A stretch of DNA of 64,000 nucleotides from Lycium barbarum (Eukaryota > Streptophyta > Magnoliopsida > Solanales > Solanaceae). Position numbers and translations under genes: made by a program. The DNA is taken from NCBI RefSeq assembly GCF_019175385.1, contig NC_083345.1, forward strand, positions 14,284,027 to 14,348,026. Reading direction: 5' to 3'. Under the pieces are notes generated by a model. That model worked only from the letters and a program-made list of their open reading frames with translations, ran no database searches and was not told where the DNA came from. Numbering within the stretch: the first letter of the stretch is position 1; each line of letters opens with the position of its first letter. Shown piece after piece: positions 24,951-37,600 of this stretch.

Positions 24951-25101
24951 GTATAACATGGAGGAGTCCACGTTATACCCCAAATTTTTATTTCATGTCA
25001 GACTGATCAACCAAAAAAAATATATTTTTTAATGGTATAACGTGGATTGATCCACGGTTATACAAATAATTTTGTATAACGTGGATCAGTCCACGTTATA
25101 C
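24951..25101. repeat. Left subterminal palindrome cluster of the MULE
   Basis: Three palindromes of about 28 bp with GTATAACRTGGA on one side and TCCACGTTATAC on the other lie at 24951-24978, 25035-25063 and 25074-25101. Similar motifs are found at the right end. Their position and symmetry fit transposase-binding sites, which is inference. Confidence 0.7.
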
Positions 25102-25479
25102 CTTTCATTAATTTTTTCTCCCCAACGTTTTACAAATAGTTTGTAAGACGTTGCCTCTATTTAAATCATATTCAACCGTGTTTTTAATAAAAAAAATTTA
25201 TTGATTTTTTTAATTTTTAAAGCATATAGTTAATTTCAGTGATTAACTCAAATAAATATTTTAACACATGCAATAATTAATATGTGTTATATATGCGAAC
25301 AAAAATAAAAAATAAAATATAAGTTAAATAAACGTCACACATTAACTGAGTAGTAAATGTTAAATTACATACTAACTATTAAACGACACAAGACATGTTA
25401 TATATTCTTGGAAGATTACATAAGGAAACAACAATCGTACAACTTAAGAAAAAACATAAAAACCAACAAGCAACAACAA

Positions 25480-27645
25480 CTACTGATTTCTGTCGGGGCA
25501 GCGATTCTTGTTATGACCTGTTTGCTTGCACGTACTACACTTTCTAGCCATGGGAGCAGGAGCTATATCCATTTCATTCCTCCTTCTAGTTGTAGTCCGC
25601 GCTCCTGAAGTTCGCTCGTATTCAGTGTTTGCAATTAAACTGAAGGGAGAAGGTGACCAATATGCCTCACCACCCAACGGTGAAATCCACTGTACGTTTG
25701 CTTGTAAAACCTGCAACTGTAGTACTTGCTAACATAGGTCTTTGGTTGAATTCTGCGGATATCACAAAATTTAATTGCATGTGAACATGGCATATGGTAG
25801 TTTCTCCACTTTCCACACGAACACTTTTTCCCTTCGGCAGAGACTTTATGGATATTTCCGCCCTTACCTTCGTGTGCAAATGTCAGAATCTCAAAGACCC
25901 CTTCAGTTACATTGTATTGCTGCATGTCAGTATGCTTTAGGGACCTCTCCCAGTATTTATCAAACTTCTTTTCAACAGCGCGCGGCCAAAACTTTTTATC
26001 CGCAATCAACAAATCAGCAAGGGTGCTTCTCTCAACAAACCGATCAACAAGATTTTTAAACGTATAACGGACCATGACAGTAACGGGCAATCACGAGCTT
26101 TCTTCAATAAACCGTTGTAAGACTCGGAGACATTCGTTGTCATAGCCCCCACCTATGACCGTTGTCCTTATACAATGTCCATTTCTCCTCCGGAAGAGCT
26201 TTTAACCACATATGCGCTGGAGGTGACATTGTTTTGATTTGTTCCATCCTCATTTTATACTTCTTCTTCTGGTGCTCTGTAGCCACCAACCACATTAGCT
26301 TCTCAAGGTCACTGCTGAGGAACTTTTTATTGAAGTTGCTTTTCAAATGCCGAACGCAAAACCTATGGTATGTGGATGGTGATTGTAACCAATCATGTGT
26401 TTGGACACATTGCAAGATGCCCTGATGACGGTCAGAAATAAGTCCAATTCCTTGTCTCTCACGAACAATATGTCTCCACAACAACACAAGGAACCACGTC
26501 CAAGACTCAAAGCTCTCACGTGCAACAATAGCATATGCAAGTGGAAAAATGTTATTGTTCGCATCAATTCCAACAACAATTAGCAGTTTCATCTCATACT
26601 TACCATACAGATGAGTACCGTCTATTGAGATGACAGGCCTGCAACTTTTGAATCCATCGATGCTTGGTTTATAAGCCCAGAAAAGAAACTTGAAGATGTG
26701 TTCACCTTGCATTGTAGTTGATTGGTGCTCCCACTTAACAACGGTCCCCGGATTGAAATATTTTAAAGCAGCCATGTATCGGGGCAATGTCTTGAAAGAG
26801 GTTTCAAAATCACCAAATACCATTTCAATAGCTTTCTTACGCCCCTTTTGTGCTTTTCTATAACTAGGAGTAAACGTATGCAATCCTTTTATTTTTTGCT
26901 GAACTGACTTAATACTGATGTATGGATCGACCATAATAAATGGTATCAACGTAGTAGCAATTAGGTGACTGTTCAAATTGGAATGATCCTTTCTGTAATC
27001 ATCCGTGAGACAACTGTGGTGGAGAACCGCTTTGCCTGCCTTCCGCATACCACTTGAAATTTCTCTAAAACGGATCATCCACTCACATCCCAACATATGA
27101 CGCTTGCAAATAACCCTCCAAAATTTACCTTTGGACTGATCACAAATGAACTCTTTCTTTTCTTTGAGACAATATTGTCTCACTGCGCCTTTCATTTCCT
27201 GCTTGTTATGAAATAACATACCTAATTGCATAATACAAGGAAAATTATCAACCCCCTAAAAATGGGCCAACAAATAAAAAGAATATTTATTGCCACCATA
27301 CTAACCTGATCTGATAAATTCAGGTTTTTTACAATCCCAAAGTGCAGATCGAACTGGACCGTCATCTCTCATGAAGGCAAAATCATCCGGGCCTTCTTCT
27401 GTGTTATCCAAATATGGAATCGCATTAGAATGGTAGCTAACGTTACCATCACTTCGAGCAGTAATGTCTTCATAAGAATGACCATCATCATCAGATGAGT
27501 GATCATCGTCTGTTTCTGTGTGATCTAATGGGATATCACTATCTGACTCATCGGAGTGATCATTAGCTACATCATTATTACTCACAATTTGTGTGAGCTG
27601 AGTTAATACCTCAGTTGCATACATCACTGCACTTCCACTTGACAC
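25480..27645 (-). pseudogene. mudrA-type MULE transposase (broken)
   Basis: An acidic N-terminal exon (27645-27306) is joined by a short intron (27305-27222, GT...AG, frame kept) to the main exon. That exon carries a MuDR-type N-terminal zinc/DNA-binding region (VICKRHMLGCEWMIRF, HHSCL), then the MULE DDE core with ISIDGTHLYGKYEMKLLIV and WTWFL, then a SWIM zinc finger (CSCGKWRNYHMPCSHAIKFC, about 25805), and finally a CCHC knuckle (CSTCKQTGHNKNRC). Family function is cut-and-paste transposition by binding the element ends. Reading frames break near 26140, 26090 and 25690, consistent with single-base indels. The first in-frame ATG of the N-terminal exon is internal, and the frame opens with GTG at 27645. 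Confidence 0.9.
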
Positions 27646-29941
27646 CTATCGTAATGATAAACGGCTAGTCTCGCCGTGACCTTCTCTTGAATTCTCAAAA
27701 AAACTTCTGTCGCTCCATCCCCGCAGGGGCAGAGAACCCGTCGCTGTCTCGGCTGTGCTACCGGAGGCTCTGGGGAAGACGATGCGAATGCCTGAAAAGG
27801 CCCCTCACTTCTGATTATTGCTGGTGATTGGACCTCGAGAGCAGACGTCGATGAGCTGGACATAAAATCTATTATTGGGTAATATGCATCATCAGCTACA
27901 GGCATCGTTGAGCTGGGCATATCTTGATCAAAACGAACCTCTTCCTCATCAACCAACTGGTGATCCACGGAACCTCGACCTCGTCTGTTACCTGATTGGC
28001 GTCCTCTGCCACGCGCCGTAGGTCTTGGTACATTAGGACGTTGATGACGAGGCACTTGCACAGTAGGCGGCTCAACATACTCTGCCGGTGGTGTATAATT
28101 GGGAGCGAAACTCAACATCGTCCCCAGAGAGGCAGCAACCATGGACTCTGTATTAATGTGGCTAAACATCTCTGCTATTTCCTTCACTTCATTAGACTTG
28201 GTTGGATCTTGGATAGTCTCCTGAGCCAACCTGTACGATTTTTGATGTCCTAAAGCCTAAAAAAAATAAAAAAAATTACAAGATTTGATAGTGGTCTAAG
28301 ACACATATAAAGACATCAAACATCTAACGGAATGTAATGTACGTACCAGTGCCTCATGCCTGCCTGCCATGTGTTGGTATCCTCTATCCACATTATGCGC
28401 AGGATTTCCTATGAAAGTGCGCGAGTGACGTCGATACCAACAAAAATACTCTGATAATGACCCTGGGTCTTGAGTTTCATACTCGGCCAGAATTACCCTT
28501 TGTCGACGATTTTCCCACAAAAAGTCCATTTGTGTAAAATTTTGTTGATCCTCCACTGTTATAGCATACCGCTTGTCACGTTTGTAATGAAAAGGATCAA
28601 TCTCAGCACATGGTCCCGGAATATGTTGCTTCCTACCGAACTGTCTGATAACGCGGTCTACTATGTGCCACTCTCAATAGATCCCACAAATAAGGGGAAC
28701 CTGCGCTATCCAAATAACTCGGCCACGCCGACACTACTCAGGGAGTTCAATAATGATGGCCTCTGAATAAGGCTGCCACACAAACTACAATAGAAAGAAC
28801 ATAAAATTACATGGTAGTAAAATAAATAAATTACACATAAGCGTAACTATTATATCAAAACGCCATTAACAACCATAATTATGATAAAATACCTAACCAT
28901 CTGTTAGGTTGTCCAATACATCCCTACATATGGGTAGCACAACACGTGCCTCATTTTCGCGAGCTTTACGATGAGTCCACTTTCGTGCAAGAGTCGTGTG
29001 TGGCTGAAGGGCCCTGGGTGGTGGTTGCATCGGTATAATTCGCTCCCAAGCCCAAACCTATATTAAAAATTTAAAATAAATACATAAAAACCTTATAACT
29101 ATCAAATAGGACAACCAAATAAAATTATATAATTTTAAAGGTCACGTACCTGCAATAAGGAAATGAATCCACACACATCCTTGGCTTTCTTCAACGAAGC
29201 GCGACATAAACAAGTATACAAATATGACAATGCAGCCGCTCCCCAAGCTTGTCTACTCATTGCTCTAAGGTCACGCATGTCAAACAAATAGTCTAAATTA
29301 AGTAAGTCACCGGACTTATCCGGAAATATCGTGCCGCCACAAAGCCATAGCAAGTACAACCTAACCCGCTGTTGCACACCAATTTCTGGGGTTTGATTTG
29401 TAATGTCATCTAAGCCTCTAATATATTCAATTAATTTATTTAGTTCCAACCTACTAACACCATTAAAACAATCCAGACCGGGTGCCCAACCAATAAGCTC
29501 ATGGATTAATTGTTGCCACCCAACAATACTTATATTTCTAGCATTAACATCATTCAAAGGATTACCATCAACAACCATGCCAAACATGAGCTCAATATCT
29601 TGTAATGTGATGGTCGCCTTACCCGTACGCAGATGAAAGGTGTGCGTCTCAGGACGCCATCTCTCTATAAGTGCAGTGATGACTGCCTAATCATATGATA
29701 CACATCCTGCCTCTACTACTCCCCTAAATCCACACAGGCCAAAGTAGTCAAGGATGTGAGGATGAAAAGGATGACGCTTCACGTGCTTCCAAAATTCGGT
29801 ATCCACGCGGCGTGGAAACAGGCATCCGGTCGGTCCTCTCAAGGCACCATCCCACACAGCCTGTGATCGATGCTTCTCCTGGAGTGTTAACACATCGTAC
29901 ACTTCTGGCCCCGGATGTACGCATACCCGTGGAAGCTCCAT
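27624..29941 (-). pseudogene. Plant mobile domain (PMD) protein carried by the MULE (broken)
   Basis: The start MELPRVCVHPGPEVYDVL (29941) leads into a PMD fold: FGLCGFRGVVEAG, the segment beginning [11 protein letters not shown], then [33 protein letters not shown] and [17 protein letters not shown]...AG intron (29149-29058) precedes [10 protein letters not shown], and a further exon near 28784 carries FVWQPYSEA and [14 protein letters not shown]. The C-terminal part (28229-27624) has an RGRGRQSGNRRGRG stretch and ends just inside the start of the transposase frame. Stops occur after VSYD (29687) and twice near 28680-28740. PMD proteins in plants include MAIN/MAIL1, which act in silencing and genome stability; what this copy did is unknown. 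Exact joins of later exons are uncertain. Confidence 0.8.
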
Positions 29942-30776
29942 ACCTTAGATAAAAAAAATTGAAGTCCAGATCAAGCTATTTGGAGTAACTTACTATTAAA
30001 AAAAATATATTATTCCAATTTTAGCAGAACAAATATGCACTGGCTAGATAAAACAACTTCCATACGCCTTATTTAGAAACCACTGATAGTGGACCACATT
30101 AATACCTATAAGGTATAGGCAAAATAATTGTCCACCCACTTAGACTTAGGTCTCATATAATAAAGCATTATCATGACATTTTAAGTATTTTTTTGTTTGG
30201 GCTACTGAGGCATCAATTAAGTTTCACTTTTCTGGCTATATAAATATCACAAGGTACAATGAAAAACAATTAGTTATTCAGATCTTTTATATAACAATCC
30301 ACAAAAATAACAATAACATAACAACAAATTTCTTCAAAAGTGCTACTAAACAAATCGGACCTTTTATATAATAATGCTTCTAACAATCATATCTTAAGTT
30401 CAAATTAAAATAACACAACTAACACAAACATATATCTTATACGTATTAAAATAACACAAATAAAAAATAACAATTAAGATATATAAGACAAACAGATATC
30501 CTACATCTACTATAAATATACAATATTATATGAGTTAGAAAAAATACCTTAATTTAAATAGCAACAAAAGATAAAGATGAAGAAGTTGCTCCAAAAATTA
30601 GAATATAATGCAGGGTTTAAAAAGAAAATAAATGGAGGAGAAGGAAAAGGAGAAGGAGACGGAGACGAAGTTCTGTAACTTCAAAAGATGGAGGAAGAGG
30701 CGGAGGAGAAAGGAGAAAAATTAGGGCAACAATGCACAATAAGTCGTGGACAGTACCACGTTTCACAAATATATGT
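29942..30776. other. MULE interior, upstream region of the PMD gene
   Basis: AT-rich noncoding sequence between the PMD start and the right inverted repeat. A purine-rich stretch (GGAGGAGAAGGAAAAGGAG, near 30631) on the plus strand is a pyrimidine-rich leader on the minus strand. It probably contains the promoter of the element genes, though no TATA box was chosen with confidence. Confidence 0.4.
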
Positions 30777-30898
30777 TGTAAAATGTGGACTGATCCACAT
30801 TATACAAAGTTATACCATTAAATAATTTTTTTTTTGGTTGATCAGTCTGACATTGAAATAAAAATTTGGGGTATAACGTGGACTCCTCCACGTTATAC
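30777..30898. repeat. Right subterminal palindromes of the MULE
   Basis: GTATAACGTGGACTCCTCCACGTTATAC-type palindromes lie at 30871-30898 (perfect arms) and about 30777-30805 (degenerate). They mirror the left-end cluster. A further half-copy with CGTGGACAGTACCACG lies near 30744. Confidence 0.65.
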
Positions 30899-30985
30899 CT
30901 GTTTTGGTATATATATTTTAGGCTACCCCTTTTAATTTATACCACGTATTTTTATACCCTTTAGGCTCCGGACTCCAATTTGTTA

Positions 30986-31647
30986 CATGGATTAAATTGC
31001 AATGGATTTTATTCCTTGTGTTATAAGGGTTAGACAAGTGGAAACGAGAAATATTAGACGAGAACGGAAAAGGCAGTATTATAGTTGGATCCTCAATAAT
31101 ATTGGGAACCATCTAATAAAAATATTCATATATACTCGTTCATCACAGTTTTTCTCAAGCTAAAAGCTATCGAAGTAATATATCATACGTCACCCCCCAA
31201 AATTAAGAGGAAAATCTACATCGTCTGCCCAAGAGCTTAGAAGAAATTATATACCTGAAACCTCAGACGATGACTTTGGGTGAACAATATTAATGTTTTT
31301 GTTGTGGCATTTTAATTGCAAGTCAGTTGCCTTTCACTTTGGCTAGTAGACTACTCCTAAACATTTCTTATTAAACAGCAGAAACATCACAGTGAAAGAG
31401 TTCTACATAGGATGAAAAGAAAAGAAAAAAGAGATTACTACATAGGAAATGCAGATGCATCAAATAAAGGATCAGAGATTCTCTCTCTCTCTCTCTCTCT
31501 CTCTGGATCAGAGATTCATGAAAACTAGATAACCTACAGAAAACCCTTAGATGGCAAAGAAGGGTAGATCAAATTCCCGAGGCTTGAAAACATAAAATAA
31601 CAAGAGACACAGAATCAACATGAAGGCATGTACAAGATTAAGTTCAA
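30986..31647. other. Intergenic DNA and 3' end of the 465-aa gene
   Basis: Contains a (CT)n microsatellite (31480-31504) flanked on both sides by the direct repeat GGATCAGAGATTC (31469-31481 and 31505-31517). The portion next to 31648 should be the 3' untranslated region of the minus-strand gene. Nothing else was recognised. Confidence 0.5.
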
Positions 31648-34600
31648 TTAGATGGAGAACCCCCTGAGTGGAGCAAATTTGGTCAATATCTCAACTTCCT
31701 TCTCTGCCGATTTCTTTTTCTTGAGCTTCCATTCTGAGCTTTGGGAGTTAGCCACCTGAATTTCATCAACTATCTTTGGAAGATGGCCCATGACCTTTCT
31801 TTGCTTTGATTTTGCTTCAGCCATCTTCTTGTTAGTTCTGTCAGCAACCTTGGCTAATGCAGCTCGACGTGATTGCAAGACGGCAATCTTTTCATCAATT
31901 TCCTGTATAGCTGAGGAAGTAGAGATATCTTCAACCTCAAGTAGAGCTATTTTTTGCTTTGAGGCATTGTATTCATCCCTTAGCGTAGTAACACGAGTCA
32001 ATTTAGCCTCGAGGTCAGCAAAGAATTTGTCAGCTTCCTTAACTACTCGCTTAGCTTCTAGAAAATCATTGCTGGCCAATGGAATTTGTTGGATTAGCTT
32101 CAGCATTGAAAGCTCTCTATCACTGAGGTCAGGTTCATTCTGAAGCTCCAAAGACAAGGTCGCAACTTCAGTAAGTTTGTCAGAGGTAAATAAGGCAGGA
32201 AAACCAATACGTAGGACATTAACAAGTTTCTTTCGAGAATCAGTCGTTTCTTTTTCTCCCTGAGAGCCAGAGATAATACTCGGACTTCCCTGAGGAGGCA
32301 AAAGCAGAATGTCATCAAGTGAACTAATATAGATATCGAAATCCTCTGGAGTTACTTGCTGGCAGGCTAGAGGAGTGATGGTTGCATTGTCATCAGACAC
32401 AGGAGGACTCTCGAATGCTTCATTGTTTTCTACGGTTTCTTCCTTAATTACGAGTACATCGGTATTAGTGATGTTAGGCTGAACTTTCTTCCATAAATAC
32501 CGTCCTTGCTGCTTCACATTGGACTTCCTTTTCCGTGAAGAAGTTCCTCCTCCTTCACCAGTTTTACGAGCCTTTCCAGAATTAGATGATTGACCAGTTT
32601 TACGGGCCTTTCCAGGACTAGGTGATTGAGAAATGGGCTTAGGTTCAGCTGTAGAAGAATGTGAATTGTACAAATAGAAATGTCAAGGAATAATAAATAA
32701 GCTAATATGTGCCTCAACATGTTCCACAAAAAGGGTTTACAAACATGGATATCAGAAAGCAAATATTTGTTCTGCTAATTATCGGCTACAAAATTGGAAC
32801 TGAATCTTTGTGGTTAGTATCATGACAAAGTGAAGACCAAGGCTGTAAACTTCACAAAGGCTATCTTCAGTTGGTTTCTAATGTATGACTAAATACTAAT
32901 ATGATCTAAATATTTCTAAACGGCTTAAAAGTTTTCAAAATCAACATCTTTAACACCTATGAACAAACAGCCAGGTTACTTTTCATCATTGTTCTTATGC
33001 ATTGAAGGTTTACTACCTCGTATCCTGTGGAGATAAGTTACTACATGTAGGATGGCATGCAGTACTTTGCCACCTTATAACAACGCTATTAACAGACAAA
33101 ACTTGGTGGCAAAATTTATTGGTTAGAGTACATGCCAACTTGTAGTAATATAGAAAGGATAATGAAGAGGAATGGAGTTTGCCAATGTTAAAGGAATAAT
33201 AATATTAAGCAACCTAAGCCAGAGCTCAGGCCATTCACATGGTATGTTGCAGGATCTGGATCCTACAATGCCTTGTTATCTTTTTAGAATGGTACCAATG
33301 AAATCTCATGATCTTTAAAGCAACCCCATGAGGTGGAAAGCAAGGGCGTAGCTAGGTGTTGATAAGAGGGTTCAATTGAATCCCCTTTGCCAGGAAAATT
33401 ATACTGCCAATAGGGGAAAATGGTTTTTTTTTATATATATATATATAAATGGTGGAATCCAACCCTCAGGGGTTGGCCTGGTGGCAATTGGCTTGAGCCT
33501 TGGGGTGCTCCCTTTTAAGGTCTCAAGTTCGAAACCCACTGGGTGCAAACAATTTCTGAGGACCATCGGACTGGGTAAAACCCTGAATTACCCGTGGTGC
33601 ACTTGCAGGAAACTCCTTGCCGAGGGCCTGTGCACCCCTGGGATTAGTCGGGGCTCAAAGAGCCTCGGACACCCGGTGCTTAATCAAAAAAAAATAAATG
33701 GTGGAATCCCCTTGACATTAAGTGAAGATTCTACTATAGTGGCAACGGGAGTTCAAAAATTACTTTAGACCACAAATTTAAATCCTAGGTGTGACATTCT
33801 AGTATTTTTTTAAATCAACTTCTATGTATTCTTGGCTAAGTCACTGTGTGGGCGTAGAATGAAAAATAGACTCTTAAAAATTTATGATACCTTAAGGTGT
33901 TGTGGAGAAAGGTAAGAAGGATAGAGAGAAATAGAAAAATGAAGAAGAGGGATAAAGAGGATGTTTAGGTAAGCTTATAAGCTGCTCATACTAGCACTTT
34001 TGGACTTATCTATGCAGTTGTAAACACCAAAAGTGCTTATAAGTCCAAATCAACCAAAAGCCATAAGTTGGTCACCCCTAACTTATGGTTTTACCACTTA
34101 CAGGCACTTTCAGTTTGACCAAACCTTTTACAATTTTATCCTTAATATCTTTTGTACTCCAAAATCCTCTTCCTAAAACATAACTTTTAATTATCTGTCT
34201 ATTCTATTTCCATCATTCGTCTTTTTTATATAGAAGTACTTTTAACTTTAGACATTTGGGAAATAGCTCAAAGGACATTAATCGAACAGAAAACAAGTGC
34301 TTATCAGTACCTTTTTACCAAACACATCAACAACTTATTTTAAGTTTCACCACTTCTATCCAAATATGTAACTGCTTACTTATAAAATGAGTTGCACCTA
34401 AAACTGTTTTTTAGCACTTGATACTTATGAGCTACTCCCTCCGTCCCAATTTATGTGACACCGTTTGACTATGCCCAAAGTTTAAGAGAAAGAGTACTTT
34501 TAAATTTGTTGTCTAAAACAAACCTTAGACATTTGTGTGGCTATAAATTATTTCAATAAGGGTAAAAGGGGAATTATAAAAGTTAAGTTCTTTCTAATTA

Positions 34601-37600
34601 CATAAAGGTGACATTCTTTTTGGGACAAACTAAAAAGAAAAGTGTGTCACATAAATTGGGATAGAGGGAGTACTTTTAATCAACTAACTGAGACGGGCTC
34701 AAATTCTTTGTTGTTTTTTTATGACGGTGGTGTCCAGGCTAGCTTGCACGACCTTGACTATTCCATCGGATACATGCAACCTCCTACCGACACAGGTACC
34801 GAGAAACTCTGCACACTAAAAGGCTTTAGCAGATGGAAAGAAATCACTAATATTTTGCGTCCCTGCTGCGATTTGAACCTAAGACCTCATGATTCTTCAC
34901 CCACTTCATTGACCACTAGGGCTACATCCTTGGGTGCTACGAAAGGATACTCTTAAGATTTTAAATCATCATTTGAAGTGCCCCAAGCAAAGTATATGAT
35001 GTCCTACTTTAATGATTCATGGAAATTGGGCAGTCTATTAACTCACTCGAATTCTAATTCAAGAACTAGATTAAATAGGTGACCTGAATGAATGGAGGGG
35101 TGTAAGACCAAAAAGAGGGAAAAACAACAAGAGTAAACCTAGACAAGAAAGAATAACCAGTAGGAAAAAAACACAAGAGATGCAATCAGATCGCACAAAG
35201 AGTTAAAGACTCAAGAACATGATCAAGAGACAAGAATTAAAAGAGACACTTGACCAGGCCCTAAACTAGATGAAACTCACTAGAACATTGAATAAATAAG
35301 AGACCAAAGCAAGAACAAGCAGGCCGGAGCAGACCAAAAAAAAAAAAATAACAAGAAGAATTCAAGAACAGAGCAAGAACTAAAACAAGAATGCAAGATT
35401 AAGGATGTTGACTCCAAATTGAGCAACTAAAGGCAATGAATTGTGTAAAAACACAACACTTCCCGAAGACTGCCAATAAAGAACATAAGATATCAAAAAA
35501 CAAGAAGGAAACATGATTACATAAACAGACACCGCTCACTTTTTTTTTAAAAAAAAAATAATAATAATAATTTTGAGAATGGTAACAGACAACAGACATC
35601 GCTCACTTGAATGAATAATCTGTTGAGTTCTTCCAGAAACATTAGGTTTTCTTAAATCTCACCAAGGAGAACATCGTTAATCCTCAAATACATCATATTC
35701 TACTATCTTTCATGTTTTAGAGCGACTATTTATAACGCTTTTGACTGGGCACAAAGTTTCAGATTGAAAGAAAGACTTGTGAAACTTGTGACCTCAAACA
35801 AGTCATAGACATTTGTGTGGCTACAAATCATCTCATTAAGGGTAAAATGAAAAGTTTAAAGTTTTTAACTATGAAACGGTTTCATTCTTTTTGGTACAAA
35901 CTAAAAAGGAAAGTAAGCCGCATAAATAGGACAAAGGGAGTACACAACAATTGCAGTGTGTTTGGATAAGCTTATAAGATGATCAAACCATCTTATTAAC
36001 ATTTGTTGACTTATCTATGCATTTGTAAATACCAAAAGTTTTTATAGGCCAAAATCAATCGAAAACCATAAGTTGGTTACCTCCATCTTGTATATTTTTA
36101 ACTTATAAGCACTTTTGATTCGACCAAATTTACTTTTTTATCTGATTAGTTTTTGTGATGTTTGAATATCTTTCGCAAAACAGAACTTCTAACTCCATCT
36201 CCATTCCATTTTCATTATTCGTCCTTCTCCTTGTAAAGCTATTGTGAATTTATATTTTTCGTTACTAGTTTAAGGAAAATTTTAGTCATTTTAACAAAAT
36301 ATTAGCACTTTTTACCAAACACATCAACTGGTTTATTATCAGCTTCATCACTTGTAACCAAGGACATAATTATCAAAATCAGCAGCAACAGATGATGCTT
36401 ATCAGCTACTTTCAACACGCTAAGCCAAACGGACTCTAAGTTTATAAGCTGGTCAAATTAGCTTGTAAGACTTACATGGTTTATAAGCCCCAAAAGTGCT
36501 TTTCCAAAATCCACTAGAAGCCATAAATTGATCACCCCCAACCTATTACAACTTTGTAGGTAATGAGTACTTTTGGTTTAACTAAGAATTTTATAATTTT
36601 ATCCCTAGTACTTTTTTATAATCTCAAAACACCATTTCCAAAATAAAACCATTAACTTCCTCTTCATTCCATTTCTACCTTTCATCCTTTTCCATGTAAA
36701 GATACTTCAAAATTTATATTTTTCTAAACCACTTTTAAGGGAATTTTCAAATAATTTTAACAGAAAAAGTGATTGCCATTTTTTTACCAAGCACGTATAT
36801 TGCTTCTTATTAGTTGTAGCACTTCTATTCAACACATAACTGCTTATTATAAAATCAGTTTTAAACCTTAAAGGTGTTTCTTAGCACCTGATGCTTGTCA
36901 ACTACTTTTAATCAGTTAAACCAAACTTGCCCCCTAGTTGAAAGCCTAAGGATGTGAAGAAGATTCCTGCTCCTACCCTCTACTAATGTGTTAAATATTA
37001 CGGCCTGCTGGATATCACAATCTTCAGAGCAAAGAACTACAGGTGCATTCAAACAAGAAAGTAGCACAGAGTGACAAGAAAACTCCAGCATGAGATTAAC
37101 ACCAAAAGGAAACAAGTAATGTCACAGGTATGGTGCTTTGAAACAGAGCTATGACAGAACCTAATCAAATCAAATCAAGAGGGAGCTGCAAGTAAACAGT
37201 TATAACCAAGCGCAACAATAATAATGCTCTAGACATTAAGTAAGATTAGACAAAAGAATGGAACAGATGTAAAACTATTACGCTAATGTGGTTGTGACTT
37301 TTCAAGCCTAAAGCTCCTATACAGAGAACAAATGGAAAGAAAGTGAGGCCAAGAGACAGAAATGTGTAATCATAGAAAGAGAGTTTATCTATCTCTTAAG
37401 TCTTAACAGTAAATTATATCTCAGAAAAGCCTAAAAATACATGAAGTGTCAGATATTTGCATAGTTCTCCTACTAACCTTTGCCCTCGGGTGACGTGAAA
37501 AAAGCGTTGAAATCAGCTGGAACTTCCCAAACGAATGATGAGAAAAAAGCATCGATATCAGCTTCAGGGAAGTTTGTTTTGATATAGGTTTGAAGAGATA

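Larger units (their letters stand above)
24874..30975 (-). mobile_element. Autonomous-type MULE (Mutator) with mudrA and PMD genes, decayed
   Basis: The ends are inverted repeats of roughly 180-230 bp starting GAGTCCGGAGCCTAAAG on the left. They are flanked by a perfect 10-bp duplication CAATTTGTTA (24864-24873 and 30976-30985), diagnostic of Mutator-type insertion. Two genes lie inside on the minus strand: a PMD protein (about 29941-27624) followed immediately by a mudrA-type transposase (27645-25480). Both carry disabling changes. The subterminal regions hold several 28-bp palindromes with GTATAACGTGGA arms. The 6.1-kb size and two-gene layout resemble an autonomous element now inactive. 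Confidence 0.9.
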
